From NCBI GenBank assembly GCA_021399435.1, contig JAJTUP010000018.1:806001-870000 (forward strand): a DNA stretch of 64,000 nt, given 5' to 3'. This document shows, piece after piece, positions 9,648 to 21,434 of the stretch. A program made the position numbers and the translations under genes. How positions within the stretch are numbered: position 1 is the stretch's first letter; each line of letters begins with the position of its first letter. This DNA is from Diaporthe sp. PMI_573 (lineage: Eukaryota; Ascomycota; Sordariomycetes; Diaporthales; Diaporthaceae). The notes beneath the pieces were generated by a model. That model saw nothing but the letters and a program-made list of their open reading frames with translations, was not told the origin of the DNA and searched no databases.

Positions 9648-12600
9648 ATGATCGATTGGGCACATCTTAAGCCCCGCATCCTTCGAGATTTAGCAAATGG
9701 CAAAACTCAAAAGGAGATAAGGAAAGGATTAGCAGAGGACTCGGATGATGCCTTGAGGGTCTCCATAAGGTGACAAGCTAAGATCTGTCAACACGAACAC
9801 AAACTAACCGTGAAGTAGCAAATCCCAACTAGAAACGCAACTCAAGCACTGGAAGTACCGACGCAGTCTTCACGAAGCGGGATGGAAAGTCGTCAGCCAT
9901 CGCATCAACAAGCGCCGGAAAGCGGGAAAGCCAACCAGTCAAGTGGTGGTGAATGGCTTCCCATTCAGCGAGACACAAGTCACCAAAGCAATTCGACTAC
10001 GTAAGTGTTTCGTACAGAGCTTTGGGGGATGCCTTGAACTGATTGCGGTCCTAGCTTCACCACAAATACCATCGGACCTCGGCCACCACCTCATCGAAGT
10101 CCGTACACTGCCTTTGACTCACCGATCCCTTCAGCCAAGATATTCCAGGAGTAATGTCGCAACAACGCCTCGAGAGAGCCTCGCTACCCATCTGAAGTTG
10201 ATTGGGCGTGTCTGGCCACAGAATACTCAGTGGGAGAGACTCGAATTGTCAATTGAGCAGTTCGTAGGTGCGTAGAACACTCTCTGGGACCTGAACTTCA
10301 CTAATTCAATACTTTAGCCCGGTTCTTTCTTCCGACGTACGAGCAAGACAATTCCTTTCGTGAAGCATTCAACAGCATGGGGAGTGACTCTTTCGTGGCC
10401 ACACATTATCGAGGCAGCAACACGTCGAAACCCTCGAGCAATGAGATACTCTTGTCTGATCGAGCCTGGAATCACTCATCAGACTTTCAGAATCGTATTT
10501 CTCTAAATCGGGACGAGATGCAAAGAGCTTTCGACAGATCACATATTCATACAGCCCTGGTGCAGACTTTGCTCGGCCTGTTATACAACTTGTCCAATCA
10601 AAATCGATATGACACAGGTCACAAGATTCTGGTCTCAATAATGGAGTCGCCCGGATGGGATACAGTGCTTCCTTATCTGAGAGACATGCTAACGGTTGTC
10701 GACTCAAGGATTGTGCAGGCTATTGCTGAAGGACTGCTGAAAGAATCAATACGCAGATGTCACCCCAGGATGCTGGACCTATCCCTCGGCCTTGGAGCGG
10801 ATCCAACCCAACGCCTAAGATATTTCCACAGCGGCTCGGACTCGGAGCTAGCCGGGCATGTTATATCCACGCCCTTCGTTGCGATTTTCAGCCAATATAA
10901 AAAGACAACACGCCCGGAAGAGCAAGATTGGGAGCCCAATCCTGAGAAACTGATTCTCTCTCTGCTGAAAAGAAATTCACATGTCTCAGACAGCGGACTG
11001 CTATGGATAATCCGGGCTAGCTGTCACGCCATAGCGGAGGAAGTGATCTGCAGCCAACCTGAACGCGCAATTGACTTTGTCATCGCGGTGCGCGACTTGG
11101 AAGGAGGCTCACGGCTTGATTTCGACACATATGACCTGATCACTCCGCTCCTGGTGGCATGCTCGGATCCGAGGCCGTCCGATGAGAAGCTGTCACTAGT
11201 TCGCTGTTTACTAGATCGCAGTGCCAAAGCAGATCTGAAAGCGATGATTGCTGCCGCTAGAGCTAGTGATGCACAAGTAATTTCTCTTCTGCACTACCAC
11301 GGGGCGCCCGTCAATGGCTTCATTCCGGAGCTCGGAACACCGCTCTCATCTGCCTGCAACAGAGTCGTTGTGGACAGGGAAACAGAGCCGGCCGCTGTAG
11401 CTGTTTTACTAAAGCTGGGGGCATCTCCGAATGCTCCAGAGATTCAAGACCTCAACAGCTGGGAACTCTCACCAATTCACATATTAACCCTCGCAAGAGA
11501 CGAGTCTACGGCGGTAGAGGCGTTGGATTTGCTGCTCGAGTATGGCGCGGATATCAATCGTCACGCAACTCTCGATAGCAAACCCAGACACTTCAGGGGT
11601 CAGGATATATACGTTCATTGCGATTATTATGGGAGACAGGCCGAGACAGCTCTAGAGTTTGCCATCATTAATTCGCGTTGGAATTCCGCAACTCGGCTGC
11701 TGTCAGCATGCTGTGAACTCACCGGCAAAGAGATACTATTCATGTACAATTCAGACGAGCCTCGAAGAAGACTTGCATACAGAATAGGGAAAGGAAGTAT
11801 CAGATCATTCATCTGGTCATTGCTATCGAAGGCACCAGGGCAGAAAGATGCCTTGCACTGGAGTGGACGCACTGTGCTTCAGTGTGCAATTCAGAGCGAA
11901 GACGAAGACGTGGTTCTGGCGTTATTCGCATTTGGGGTGACGCCTACGCCGTCGGATTTCATGTACATGATTTCCGATAGATTGTGTTACAGTGCCATAG
12001 TCTGTCGATTATCAAGCAGGATCCAGATGAAGTTGGCATTTGCTGCCAGTTCTGCGCATCCAGTCACTGATGCAGCAATGGTTCGGCTAATACTCGCCTT
12101 TGCATGTCCGGCAGTAGTCCGAGACATTCTCCAGAGCTCCTCAGACGTCTATGACTCTGCAGGTCTATGCTATGTGGTTGCGCGAGTCGCGTCAAGTGAC
12201 AAAATATCTTATTTCAACACGCATTGGGAGGATTATTACCACGATTACCAGCAAGCCGACTGCCTGGATATTGGAGATCTTCGCGCCTTTGTCTCTCGAC
12301 GAACCATATCGAACAGGCATAGGGACTGGGAGAGTACTGCGGTCTCTATAGCAGCCCGCGCTGGTCGTGCTGACATACTCCGAATACTCCTTGGGTCCGA
12401 TCATGAGGACTTGCGATGGAGTGGCTTTATTCCTGCATTGGTCCTGAAATATGCTTTCATGCAAGACTCAGGCCCGTCCATGTACTCATCGAAAAGTATC
12501 GATGAACAGAACTCGAGGTGTCTGGGGATCTGGATCGAGTACTGCCGAATGGACGACCCTAAGACAAGGTGCTCCCCGTTGACTGCCGCTGCCATGGTAG

Positions 12601-13529
12601 TGCCACAAGCTACCGCTGAAGAGGTATTCGACCTGCTCCTTGCAAAGAACTGTCAACCAGACGGCTGGACAGTCCTGGTAGCATCATGTCATGGCCACGT
12701 GTCCATACTTGAACGACTGAAACGGCTTAAATGTTGGCCGCATATACTAAGCCCCAAGGATCGACCAGATTGGTGACCTACAGCGTTACAAATAGCTGTG
12801 CACCATGGTCACGCCAGTACGGTCAGGCTTCTACTTGATACTGGGCCCACGATAGATGCAATGGATATGTGTCCATCTCGGCCCATGTACTGTGTCTTGC
12901 CGCTTCCGGAGGGTTCCGGAACCGAACGTGTCCTTCCCAGAACAGCCCTTCAACATGCAGTCGAGAGAGAAAACATGGAGCTAGTAACTCTCCTCGTCAA
13001 CGCTGGCGCGAACGCCAATGCGCCTGCAACAATGGACTCGGGAGCAACAGCGTTGCAAATTGCCTCCATTCGGGGATCTATACCGATGGTTCAGTATCTT
13101 ATCAAGCTAGACCCCAATATTCATGCAGACGGCGCAACTTTCAATGACCGCACGGCACTTCAAGGTGCAGCAGAGCATGGGCGCAAGGATGTAGTCGAGT
13201 TACTACTTGAGCACAACGCATCCGCAGTCTGCCAGCACCGCGATCAGCTTGTCGACGCTGTGTTCTACGCAGAGAAGAATGCACAGCACGTGGTCGCAAG
13301 GATTCTGCGAGAACGCGTTTCTCCCCCTTGGGGCCAAGAAGATGAGGAGACTATTGACATGCTCGAGGAAGACTGGGAAAGCGACTCCGAGCACTGGGAA
13401 ATTTGTGAATTGGGAATTGAGATTGAAACTAGAAAGAGACATTTGAAGACTGGTCAGAGTCCTCGCAGGCATATGAAAGTGATTCAAATTCGAGTGTGGG
13501 GGGCGAGGAGCTTCCTTTTGAGCAAGTGA
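9648..13529 (+). pseudogene. Clr5-domain ankyrin-repeat protein, interrupted by an in-frame stop
   Basis: Exons 9648-9769, 9819-10000, 10055-10267 and from 10318 onward join in phase. The first 75 residues are a Clr5 domain: WAHLKPRILRDLANGKTQKE, then KSQLETQLKHWKYRRSLHEA and KVVSHRINKRRKAG, the usual N-terminal module of fungal ankyrin proteins. A long middle region leads into ankyrin repeats (for example AVEALDLLLEYGADIN). At 12774-12776 a TGA interrupts one ankyrin repeat in frame: the residues before it (ILSPKDRPDW) and after it (PTALQIAVHHGHASTVRLLL) form one continuous repeat, and no intron of plausible size removes the stop. The frame continues for 250 codons with four or more further repeats (LPRTALQHAVERENMELVTL and onward) to a TGA at 13527. 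As drawn, translation would stop after 991 aa. The lesion could be a real allele, a decaying gene or a sequence error. Regulatory roles are usually assumed for Clr5-ankyrin proteins; none is shown here. Confidence 0.8.
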
Positions 13530-13763
13530 TGGCCCTTCAACAGGACGGCTCTGGGTTTCCCCAAGAAACGGTATGGGATGTTTGAAGATCAACCAGGATT
13601 TGATGTTCCCCGGATTAGCGAGATTGATGCGTACGGCGGCGATATTGTAGTTCAGCCCAGTTTTCAAGATGATAGCGCGACTTGGGTTGATCTCTTTCAG
13701 GTTGCTGACAGATTTGGCATTGACGATATGCTGCTTGACGTTGAAAATTTCTTTGGTCGCTGA
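13530..13763 (+). pseudogene. Possible detached C-terminus of the Clr5-ankyrin gene
   Basis: After the TGA at 13527-13529 the same frame stays open to 13763 and contains a protein-like stretch (VDLFQVADRFGIDDMLLDVE). Between about 13435 and 13578 another frame reads more convincingly, being Ser/Glu/Asp-rich like the sequence just upstream (ESDSEHW). This suggests that the true frame shifts and then returns. No intron of more than about 40 bp was found that reconciles the frames. It could be the broken tail of the upstream gene or chance. Confidence 0.35.
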
Positions 13764-15009
13764 GGTCGATTCTGCCTTTGAACAACAAGATTGATAATTA
13801 ATCAAATTTTCGCCACCGAGCAAACAAAGAGGACCCTTGTCAAGGATTGACAATTGTATAGGATGTATAGATTGCCTCCCAGACGAGTGAAGCCGGGCCA
13901 GGGAGTACCTGGAGTCACCTGTCTGTGAAGGCCCGTGAAGTCAGACTCATATCTGCAGCTGTACAACCATTTCGCATTAAGACTAGCACCTCTCTAGATT
14001 GACAAGCACGTTTCTCTAACCCGTGACCTTACCTTCTTGTTGTCCCTGGTTTCACGACGTTATACTAACGGGAACACTACCACGCCCCAGGCACCCGCGC
14101 TCAAGTCAGCGCTTGGAACGACATCCTTCCCTTTTTATTAGCTCTAGGCTAGATCCTTCAGTTCCCCAGCGTAGATATATTTACTGTGGCCTTGGGCCAC
14201 AGATTGAAGGAACAGGTCAACCCATACAGAGCTCATCTAGCTTCGAGACCACCCTGCAAGCTCGTGCCTAGGCACTCTAAGGCCTAGCTGATTTAGTTGA
14301 ACTTTTCCCCTGAAGGCGACTGACTGTCTTGGCATTTTATTTCTCTTGCAAATTCCCCTCAGACCTTTGCAATAGCTTTCATGTGTAAGTGAATGGCCTT
14401 CAGAAGGAAGACGAGACAGCACAGATACAAAATTCCAACTTGCCTTGATTGCGCAAGGGGCTGACGGGCATCGCATCTCTCCACAAGGCTGGAATATAAA
14501 CGCAGTAGGTAGGTCATACATACTCCGCATTTCTCATGTTTTGAAGTCTTCAATGAGTTTTCCACTTGATGAATAGATGACTGTCTTTCAGGTATGCTGT
14601 GGGATCAACTCGCTAGGCGTGAACTTGACTATTTTTAAAACTCGTGTAGCAGATGACATGTTGGGATCATCACTTGATTACAACAAATTACCGTGGACTT
14701 TATGCGAACGCAGTATGATACTGCCAATCATGATGAAACAATGGCTAAGGAAAGTTTACTGTTGTACCAAGTGTGTCGTTAACTTGAGCTAATCTTCAGC
14801 TATATGACACCGCTTCTGGAGCGGAAGTCGCGTTTCCAAAATGAAAGCAAGGCACCTATGGAAATTCTTCCCAATCACCAGAGCTGCAAGAGCTAAATCC
14901 ACCATAGGAATGCGCGAGGTATTCCAGTTTTGTCTATTTCATCTCCAGCACGACCCTCGTACTCGTCAAATCGAAAGCCGGAATGCTAGATTATGGCCTT
15001 CATTCAAAT
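13764..15009. other. Intergenic, 1.2 kb, nothing recognised
   Basis: AT-rich with only short frames. It is the 3' flank of both neighbouring genes (tail-to-tail). Confidence 0.5.
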
Positions 15010-16640
15010 TTAGGACTGTTGAGTGACAGTGTCGGCTGCGTTGGCTTTCCTCAAATGGCTATGATAGTCCACATCGGCACATTCCAGGTCGTAGTAGTTG
15101 GATTGTGTATAGCTTCTGAGAGTCGTTTGCTTCGGTGAAGACCTTGTGAGATGTACTTTCTGAATGAAACTTCGCAGCCCTGTGAGACGACCGTTGGGGA
15201 TGCTAGGCAGCCCATCCGCCTTCTCCACAGAAGGAATAGCCGTGGGTGTGTCACTCTGATATCCTTTGTTGCGGCTTGAGCGGAGGTACCGCAAGAAAGA
15301 GAGCAGTGTTTCATTCTTTTTCAAGGACGCGATCAAGGCCGGCAGGACTGGCATGGAGCCGCATATGTGTCCGACCGTGATCTCCACAACGCTGTGAGAG
15401 AGTCAGTTTTTGGGTCCTCAGCCATTATTCTGTGTTCGTCCCGCTCATATGAAACCATAAAAATCGTGCGGTGCATCAAACGGAACGCCCTGATGCGGAA
15501 CACTTACGCAAAGGTATTCGGCATGGTATTTGCCCATGTAAAGTCTGGATCTCCCCGCTCCCTGAACCGGTAAACACAACTGATGATGGAGCTAATGCAA
15601 GCCCTGCGTCGTGTTAGTAGACTCTTAAGTCTTACCGAAAATCATGCGCATGTTCTGCCGACAGCTTTTATGACGAGTTGAAGGGTACTTACAACAGACC
15701 GGTAAGAAAAATGCAGATCAAGATGATCTTTCTTTTCAGCGGGAGATGGAGCTGAATGACCTGAGACAATGGAATGAAGAGGATGGCAAAGTCGGATACA
15801 ACGCCGAAAGCGCCTCTGACAGCGGATATATCCAGTCCAAAGACTGCATATCTCATCTGAGCTACTTGCCAGCCGCCTTCACCTGCCCTAGGAACCCCTA
15901 CCACGAGCTCGGCGATCACGGTAGCCACATAAAAAGAAGCCACTACGCCAATGCAGACGAAGCTGACTATGTTCACCAGCCGAACGGACTTGAACATGCG
16001 CAGATATAGGGCCAGAATTGATAACTTGACCAGCATGATGCTAATAGCAGACATGAGCACGAATGTGAAGTTGGTCTAGATGTACTTGTTAGTCCTTGTC
16101 ACAGAATTAATGTCAAAGGTGACGAGATGCATTACCTGCAGGTAGGAGTCTGTCAAAAAGCTGAGTGGGATATCCCAGCCATGTCTTCCATTCGGTGCAT
16201 TGAGCACTAGAAAGGTTAGGCAAAGTCTGTTCGAGGGATGCCCTCCGGGGATAGGCTTCAGAGCATACAGGAAAGTAGAATACCAAAGTAGGCAGTAGTG
16301 CTCGCCTGTGTTAAGGTTAGATGACCGCACTCGAGGGACGCCTTGAACATGACAGGATTCACTAACTGCTGCGGTGACGTGGAGAACTTGCAAGGATGAG
16401 TTAGCAAGCTACCAAATTTGTTATGGCATCTTACTCACAATCATCGATGCCAAAGCTGCGAGTAATCACAACCCGACTGCAAAGTCTCAATATGAGGAAG
16501 ACAATCATGAGCGGGAAAAACACGAGCCCCACGTCTCTCGTTATGTATGCGTTAGAAACGGGATCCTCAAAATTCGGGACCACGCCTTCTGGCGGCATCA
16601 TGATGGGTGTTGTGTTTGGATCCATGAAAGCAGATTCCAT
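15010..16640 (-). CDS. Rhodopsin-domain integral membrane protein (SAT4/Pth11-like)
   Basis: Seven exons on the minus strand: 16640-16439, 16386-16367, 16305-16269, 16206-16136, 16075-15693, 15603-15508, 15391-15010, giving 396 aa. Seven membrane segments can be traced, starting at LVFFPLMIVFLILRL. They are followed by the family's RSFGIDD signature after TM1, the APNGRHGWDIPLSFL loop, TM regions in LMSAISIMLVKLSILALYLRMF and IVSFVCIGVVASFYVATVI, the conserved SAVRGAFGVVSDFAILFIPL, KRKIILICIFLTGLLAC, and NTFAVVEITVGHICGSMPVL. The C-terminal 90 residues are cytosolic and polar. This large fungal family includes Pth11-type receptor candidates; the ligand is unknown. No CFEM domain is present. 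Exons 2 (20 nt) and 3 (37 nt) are unusually short; they were inferred because only this path keeps the membrane topology and phase. Confidence 0.8.
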
Positions 16641-18143
16641 GGTGGTTGCTGACTGTGCGGGGCGCACTTGGCTTTGTGTCAGTGGATGGGAGTTATGTAT
16701 ACACAAGGGGAAGGCGTTGATTAATGATCTCGGAGAAAACAACAGGGGAGGCCTTCAAAAACAAAAACATTCATTCAAGAATTACCCAAGTGAAGTGACA
16801 GTTTGGAAACTCATGGCTGAAAGGAATGAAAGCAGGAATATAAGATAATCAGGCTGTACCCGTGGGTCTCCCCTTCGTTTGATCCTAGCGTTGCACCAAC
16901 AGTGTGTGAATGGAAGTGGAAGCCCATAGGTACTATTCCTAGATTGCCTCGGTCCCAGAAGGGAATACACAGCCTCGAAATGACTGCCCCAACCTGCATA
17001 AACTAAGCGCCGAAGTGACTGCCCCAACGTGCATTTTGTGAACCTAGCCCCACAGAGAGGTGGAGTGAAGGATTCAGCAGGCTAGATATCCAAGAAAAAA
17101 AATAGCTCACTTGAGCGCCAGAACGGGATGCCAGGGAGTTTGACGTTGAAAGACACCAAACGTTACGATTTATCTCTGGAACACTCGTCACGAGGAACCA
17201 AAAGATAGCTACCAAATGAAGCAGCCTCGTCAGTGCAACATGAGGTGGGCACAAAATTCGGCTACGGATTATGGGCAGACTATTGAATATGGTATGCTTA
17301 GGTATGCACTTAGACAGTAGATCCTGTTAGGGTTACAAGGGGGGGGGTTGGGCAACGGCGTGGCGATAAGGACAGAGCTCGTGTGGGGCACGGATGCCTT
17401 GGAGAGATGGGCCCCGTGGGGACGACAAAGGCGATAGACTGACGGTGGGGTGGTTGGAACGTGGCGGTTGGTCCGGCGGGCTGTTCGGTGGGAGCCTTCT
17501 TTGCCGCAGCATGCGGCCCAATAGTACTCAATATGACTGTCGGCTGGCCACAGTCTTTCAGGTTGTTGTGAACACAACGTTGGGTGGATCCCGGACACGA
17601 CAGCAAAGGAGTCCTCTGGGCCGTGGCTGCCAGGTGTGGAAGAGACTCGGAATGCTCAGGTCTGTCAGAAAAGAACACCGCGAGAGTTCACAGTGTACAG
17701 TCTCTAGATGATACCCTCGAATGTGCGAGAAATCTCTCCGAGTTGAAGACGACAGTGTGGTTTAAATGGCAACAATTCCGAATTTACATTTCCGGTGTCT
17801 GCGGACCCACTGCCTATCACTTTTCGACTGTTGCCCGGATAGCTTTCAACACAGATACAACTCCACTGATGACTCTCGACTTGATACTGCGAGAAGTGCC
17901 ACATTGAATGTGGCCACTGTTTACCGTAGATCGTGACTAATGTACAGCAGCCTCAATTTGCCGGCATAACAATATATCAGGGCATTCTCCAAGAAGTTCC
18001 TTCCCGATACTAATATTAACGCGGGCATTTGAAACAATGGAATCATCTTCCCAAGATCTTGCAGCCTTCGAGATTGAGACTATGTCACATTTTCCATTTG
18101 AAAAAAGCGTCGCCGTCGAAAACAACCAGCATTGCACCCACAT
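16641..18143. other. Intergenic, 1.5 kb
   Basis: The overlapping Pro-rich frames around 17270-17700 occur on both strands and are not convincing. Two near-identical 23-bp words (GAAATGACTGCCCCAACCTG and onward) lie about 36 bp apart at 16977-17035. It holds the promoter side of the rhodopsin-domain gene and the 3' flank of the next P450. Confidence 0.5.
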
Positions 18144-20128
18144 TCATGTGGAGTCGCGGGGAACCTTCCTGCGCATGCGGAAGGGCAGTTCGCACGTAGG
18201 TGGCAACGAACCGAACGGCGCAAACCCGAGGTTTGGTTGAACTTTAGAGGTATCTTCCATCAGCAGCTCCACGTCGAACTTGTTGAACAGAACCGCCAAG
18301 GTACCCATCATTTCCGTTTTGGCATAATGACGGCCTGGGCACATCCGGTCACCTCCGCCAAATGGGAGCCATACCCCGGCCAACCCGTCCATGGAGAATT
18401 TGCGGCCTCCAGCGCGATAGTCAGACCCCTGGTCATCTATGGCGAGGCTGTCACCATCGATCAGGAATCTCTCGGCATCGAACTGCTCCAGGGGAATATC
18501 TGAACGTCTACCGCTTTGTGCCCAGGCTTCGGCGTCGAGGGCGCCTGTTCTGCTGTAGATGATGGCAAGGTCTTCGGTTTTGAGTTCATAGCCACCAAAC
18601 TGGACAGGGCCAAGATCTCCATGCCGCAGGGTGAAGATCGCAATATAGAGCCGCAGGGTCTCGGCAAGCATTGACTGGGTCAAGGGCTGACTGCCGAGTT
18701 TCTGGATGTCGACTTTCCCCGCCTCACCTAATGTGGACTTCTCAACGTCAGCTAGCAGTCGCGTGAGAAGGTCTGGTCTTCGCATTGCTTCTACTATGTA
18801 CCAGTAGATACAAGGGAGGACATTGGCGTTTAATCTGTCACTTTGGTATTAGGTACGGAACAAGACTCAAGTTGAAATTGGGGGATTCCTGAAGGAAAGT
18901 TTCACTCACCCAAACATTAAACCTAGGTCTTCGCAGGCGCGGGCTTCGTCGTCCATTGGGCCCATCTTGAGCATGTGCTCCTGCCGCGTTCGAATCAACT
19001 TGCTGCCAAAAATCGGCTCCCACTCCGCGTCCTCTGTGCCTGTTTTGGAGCAGTCGGACCGGCTATTGGCATAAGCATGTATTTTCATAAATGCCTTGAT
19101 CAACCTGTCTCGTGCACTGTATGCCTTGGGAATAAGGCACCGAGGCATGCCATGGAGAAATTGTGGTGCACTGGCCTCGAATTGCCAGAAGTCCTCTATA
19201 AAGGTTGGGTTGAGTTCGAGGAGCGCCCTGCCAAAGATGGTTTCTATGGAAGAGCGCGTGACCGTCGCTTGCAGAAATTTGTACAGGTCCGGATATTCAA
19301 TCCATTCTTGTCCAATCCCCTTGGCCTCGAGATCACGATCAAGAGTGGCCAGAAACCGGTCGTTGAGAGAATGGAGATGTTGACCAGAGAGGTATTTGTG
19401 GGCTGTGCGTATCTGGAAGTAGAACACACGATCTTCCTGCTTTACCTTGCTCTCTGCATGAGCCTTAGCAGCCATGCCTGAATTGTCGGCCTTGTAAAAA
19501 GAGATAATCTTCTTTGAAGCACCCAGAAGGTAGTCCAGAACAAAAACTGTGACAGATTTGTTGGAGAGCATTCGTGACTTCTTAAACAAGGTCTGAATAT
19601 GTTCCGGATTGGCGACAACGGTGAAAGTCTTTGGGCCAACTCGAATGGAGATGGGGCTACCAGTGCCGAAGCGTCTCCTAAAAGTAGTCAGATTGTAATC
19701 CTGGATCGGCGCTTTGTGAAGCTTGTAGAAACAACTTACATCAATTCGGAAACGAAGGAAGCCGAATCTATGGCCATTGGGATCGCATGGCCCAAGTAAG
19801 GAATCCAATACGGTACCACTGGCACAACGCGGTGTGAACATTTCCTTTTCTTGTTGACGAACAGAGTGTAATAGAACTGAATAGTAGTAATAGCGTAAGT
19901 TGCAAACGGTATGAGTGCAATGAACGCTGGAAGTGCCCACGGGTCTCGTAGAATCAAGCTCCATGCTTTGAGAACCATGCGGAAAAGCACATAAGGGGAT
20001 ACGCAGTCGCCTGAAGCCAGGTTCTGTTCGGAGAGGACAGAAGTAGAATTGAGAGTCATGGATGAGCAGTCTCTGCTGGCAAGTTGGAAAACAGAGGTCA
20101 TTCTGAGAGGGCTTCTGTTGTCGCTCAT
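18144..20128 (-). CDS. Cytochrome P450 with CYP7/CYP8-like I helix
   Basis: Three exons: 20128-19740, 19677-18910, 18834-18144, giving 615 aa; introns are 62 and 75 bp. One N-terminal membrane anchor (about residues 60-90, ending in a Lys/Arg stop) is followed by the Pro-rich VPVVPYWIPYLGH hinge. The K-helix is ETLR (near 444), the meander is FDAERF, and the heme loop is PFGGGDRMCPGRHYA with the Cys ligand near 551. The I helix reads LMFGLNANVLPCIYWYI, lacking the usual acidic-Thr pair and resembling CYP7 and CYP8 enzymes (for example prostacyclin synthase and sterol 7-alpha-hydroxylases), where Asn replaces Thr. Such enzymes may isomerise peroxides instead of, or besides, hydroxylating. The N-terminal 60 residues before the anchor are unusual; a start at 20101 or further in is possible. 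It is transcribed divergently from the P450 at 21435. Confidence 0.88.
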
Positions 20129-21434
20129 GGTGGCCCGAGAAGGGTTCACGAGTGTGGTAGTCGGCACAAAGGAACGAAGACACTCTGAAGAGAAATTTGC
20201 CTTGCTTGAATTCAAGCTGTCGAATCTCGCAGACCCTCGGTGGTGATCAGAATTAGACAAAAAGAAATCTGGCCAATGGAGGTACCTAGGTGATTGTTGG
20301 AATAGGGCTTCTGCTGCTTCTTTGATCCAGCTTTTATCCTTCTCTCTGTTAGCTCGTGTGCCTCCTGATTTGGTGTGCGCATCTGCCTTCCCAGATAGTG
20401 ATAGATTCACACCCTCTACCGTGAGTTATGACACCCCCATGCTTTCTTTTCCTTTGCTTTAGGCCCGCTTATTTTCAGCTGACGATGCCCCAACTGTGTG
20501 TGCCTCAATTGTGTGGGTCTCTAAAATCTCTCACAAGCACATGATAGATTCTATTTGGGCAATCACGTTGCATGGAGATACTGTTGGTGTTGCTGACAGG
20601 GTTACCACATTACTTGGCCACCAACCAAGTCCGATTTGTGGCCTGATTCCGTGCCGCAATCGTGGAGATGAAAAGATTGATATGCTGGTGTTGGTTCCTT
20701 GGGTTACATCATTCATAGAGTCTGCTTGCGGGTCCGCTATATTTATGAATGGATCCGTTGAGTCTGGATAAATCAGTGACTAGTGAGGCTCTGCGGGGGA
20801 CCTCGGCAGTTGCATCATTTGTGGCTCCTGCATGGGTCGCCATGACAACCGAAATAATATCTCATATACCTACCTTGAAAAGTCACCGACTTCCACTGTA
20901 CAGCCCCAACCAGGTTGCAACTGTTGGCTGCAAGCTCTGAGATACCCACAAAGGCAGTGTGAACTATTGCGTCACCGGTTGGGATACGACAGATCACCGA
21001 GCTTCTTCTGCCTGTACGGTCACCGGGTGACGAGAGCGCACGAAGGTCGGCATCTCCCTTGTTCCTGTCGCGCTCCAACCACAGCCCACGACCCGTCCCG
21101 CTCATCCGCTCCAACTCACCTCATATCCCAGCGCCATTCTCCTTCTACCGGCTGTCCGTTGGAGGAATCTGAATGCATATTTCCCGTGGCCGCACAGAAC
21201 TAGTCAACCCACGCAGACACAGCTGATCCAGCATAAGAACGCTCGAAAAGCCTTGTCCCTGCGGACTCGTGTCTCATCAAGCTGACACGGGGTTATTTAC
21301 TTGGTCTTCTCCTGCAACTCAAAAGTTTCGTTGGCAACTCAGATTACTCTCTCATCCAGCAGGCTTGCGGCCGAGCTGGAAATCACCCCCCACAGCTGCG
21401 GGCCGTACATGTGAAGACGCGGCCGCATAACAAC
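20129..21434. other. 1.3-kb divergent promoter region between two P450 genes
   Basis: No gene is seen. The region serves as the upstream sequence of both P450s, so shared control is possible. Overlapping frames near 20815-21203 on both strands look non-coding. Confidence 0.5.

Noticed and set aside
12660..12790. An intron to remove the TGA at 12774
   Set aside because: GT and AG sites exist (for example ending CTACAG at 12783), but removing the segment would delete half of a well-formed ankyrin repeat, so a nonsense lesion is the simpler reading.
13203..13853. 216-codon minus-strand frame
   Set aside because: It is antisense to the end of the Clr5-ankyrin gene; the plus strand carries clear ankyrin repeats and the minus product has no domain.
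17269..17700. Pro-rich minus-strand frames
   Set aside because: Several frames are open together and none shows family motifs or splice sites.
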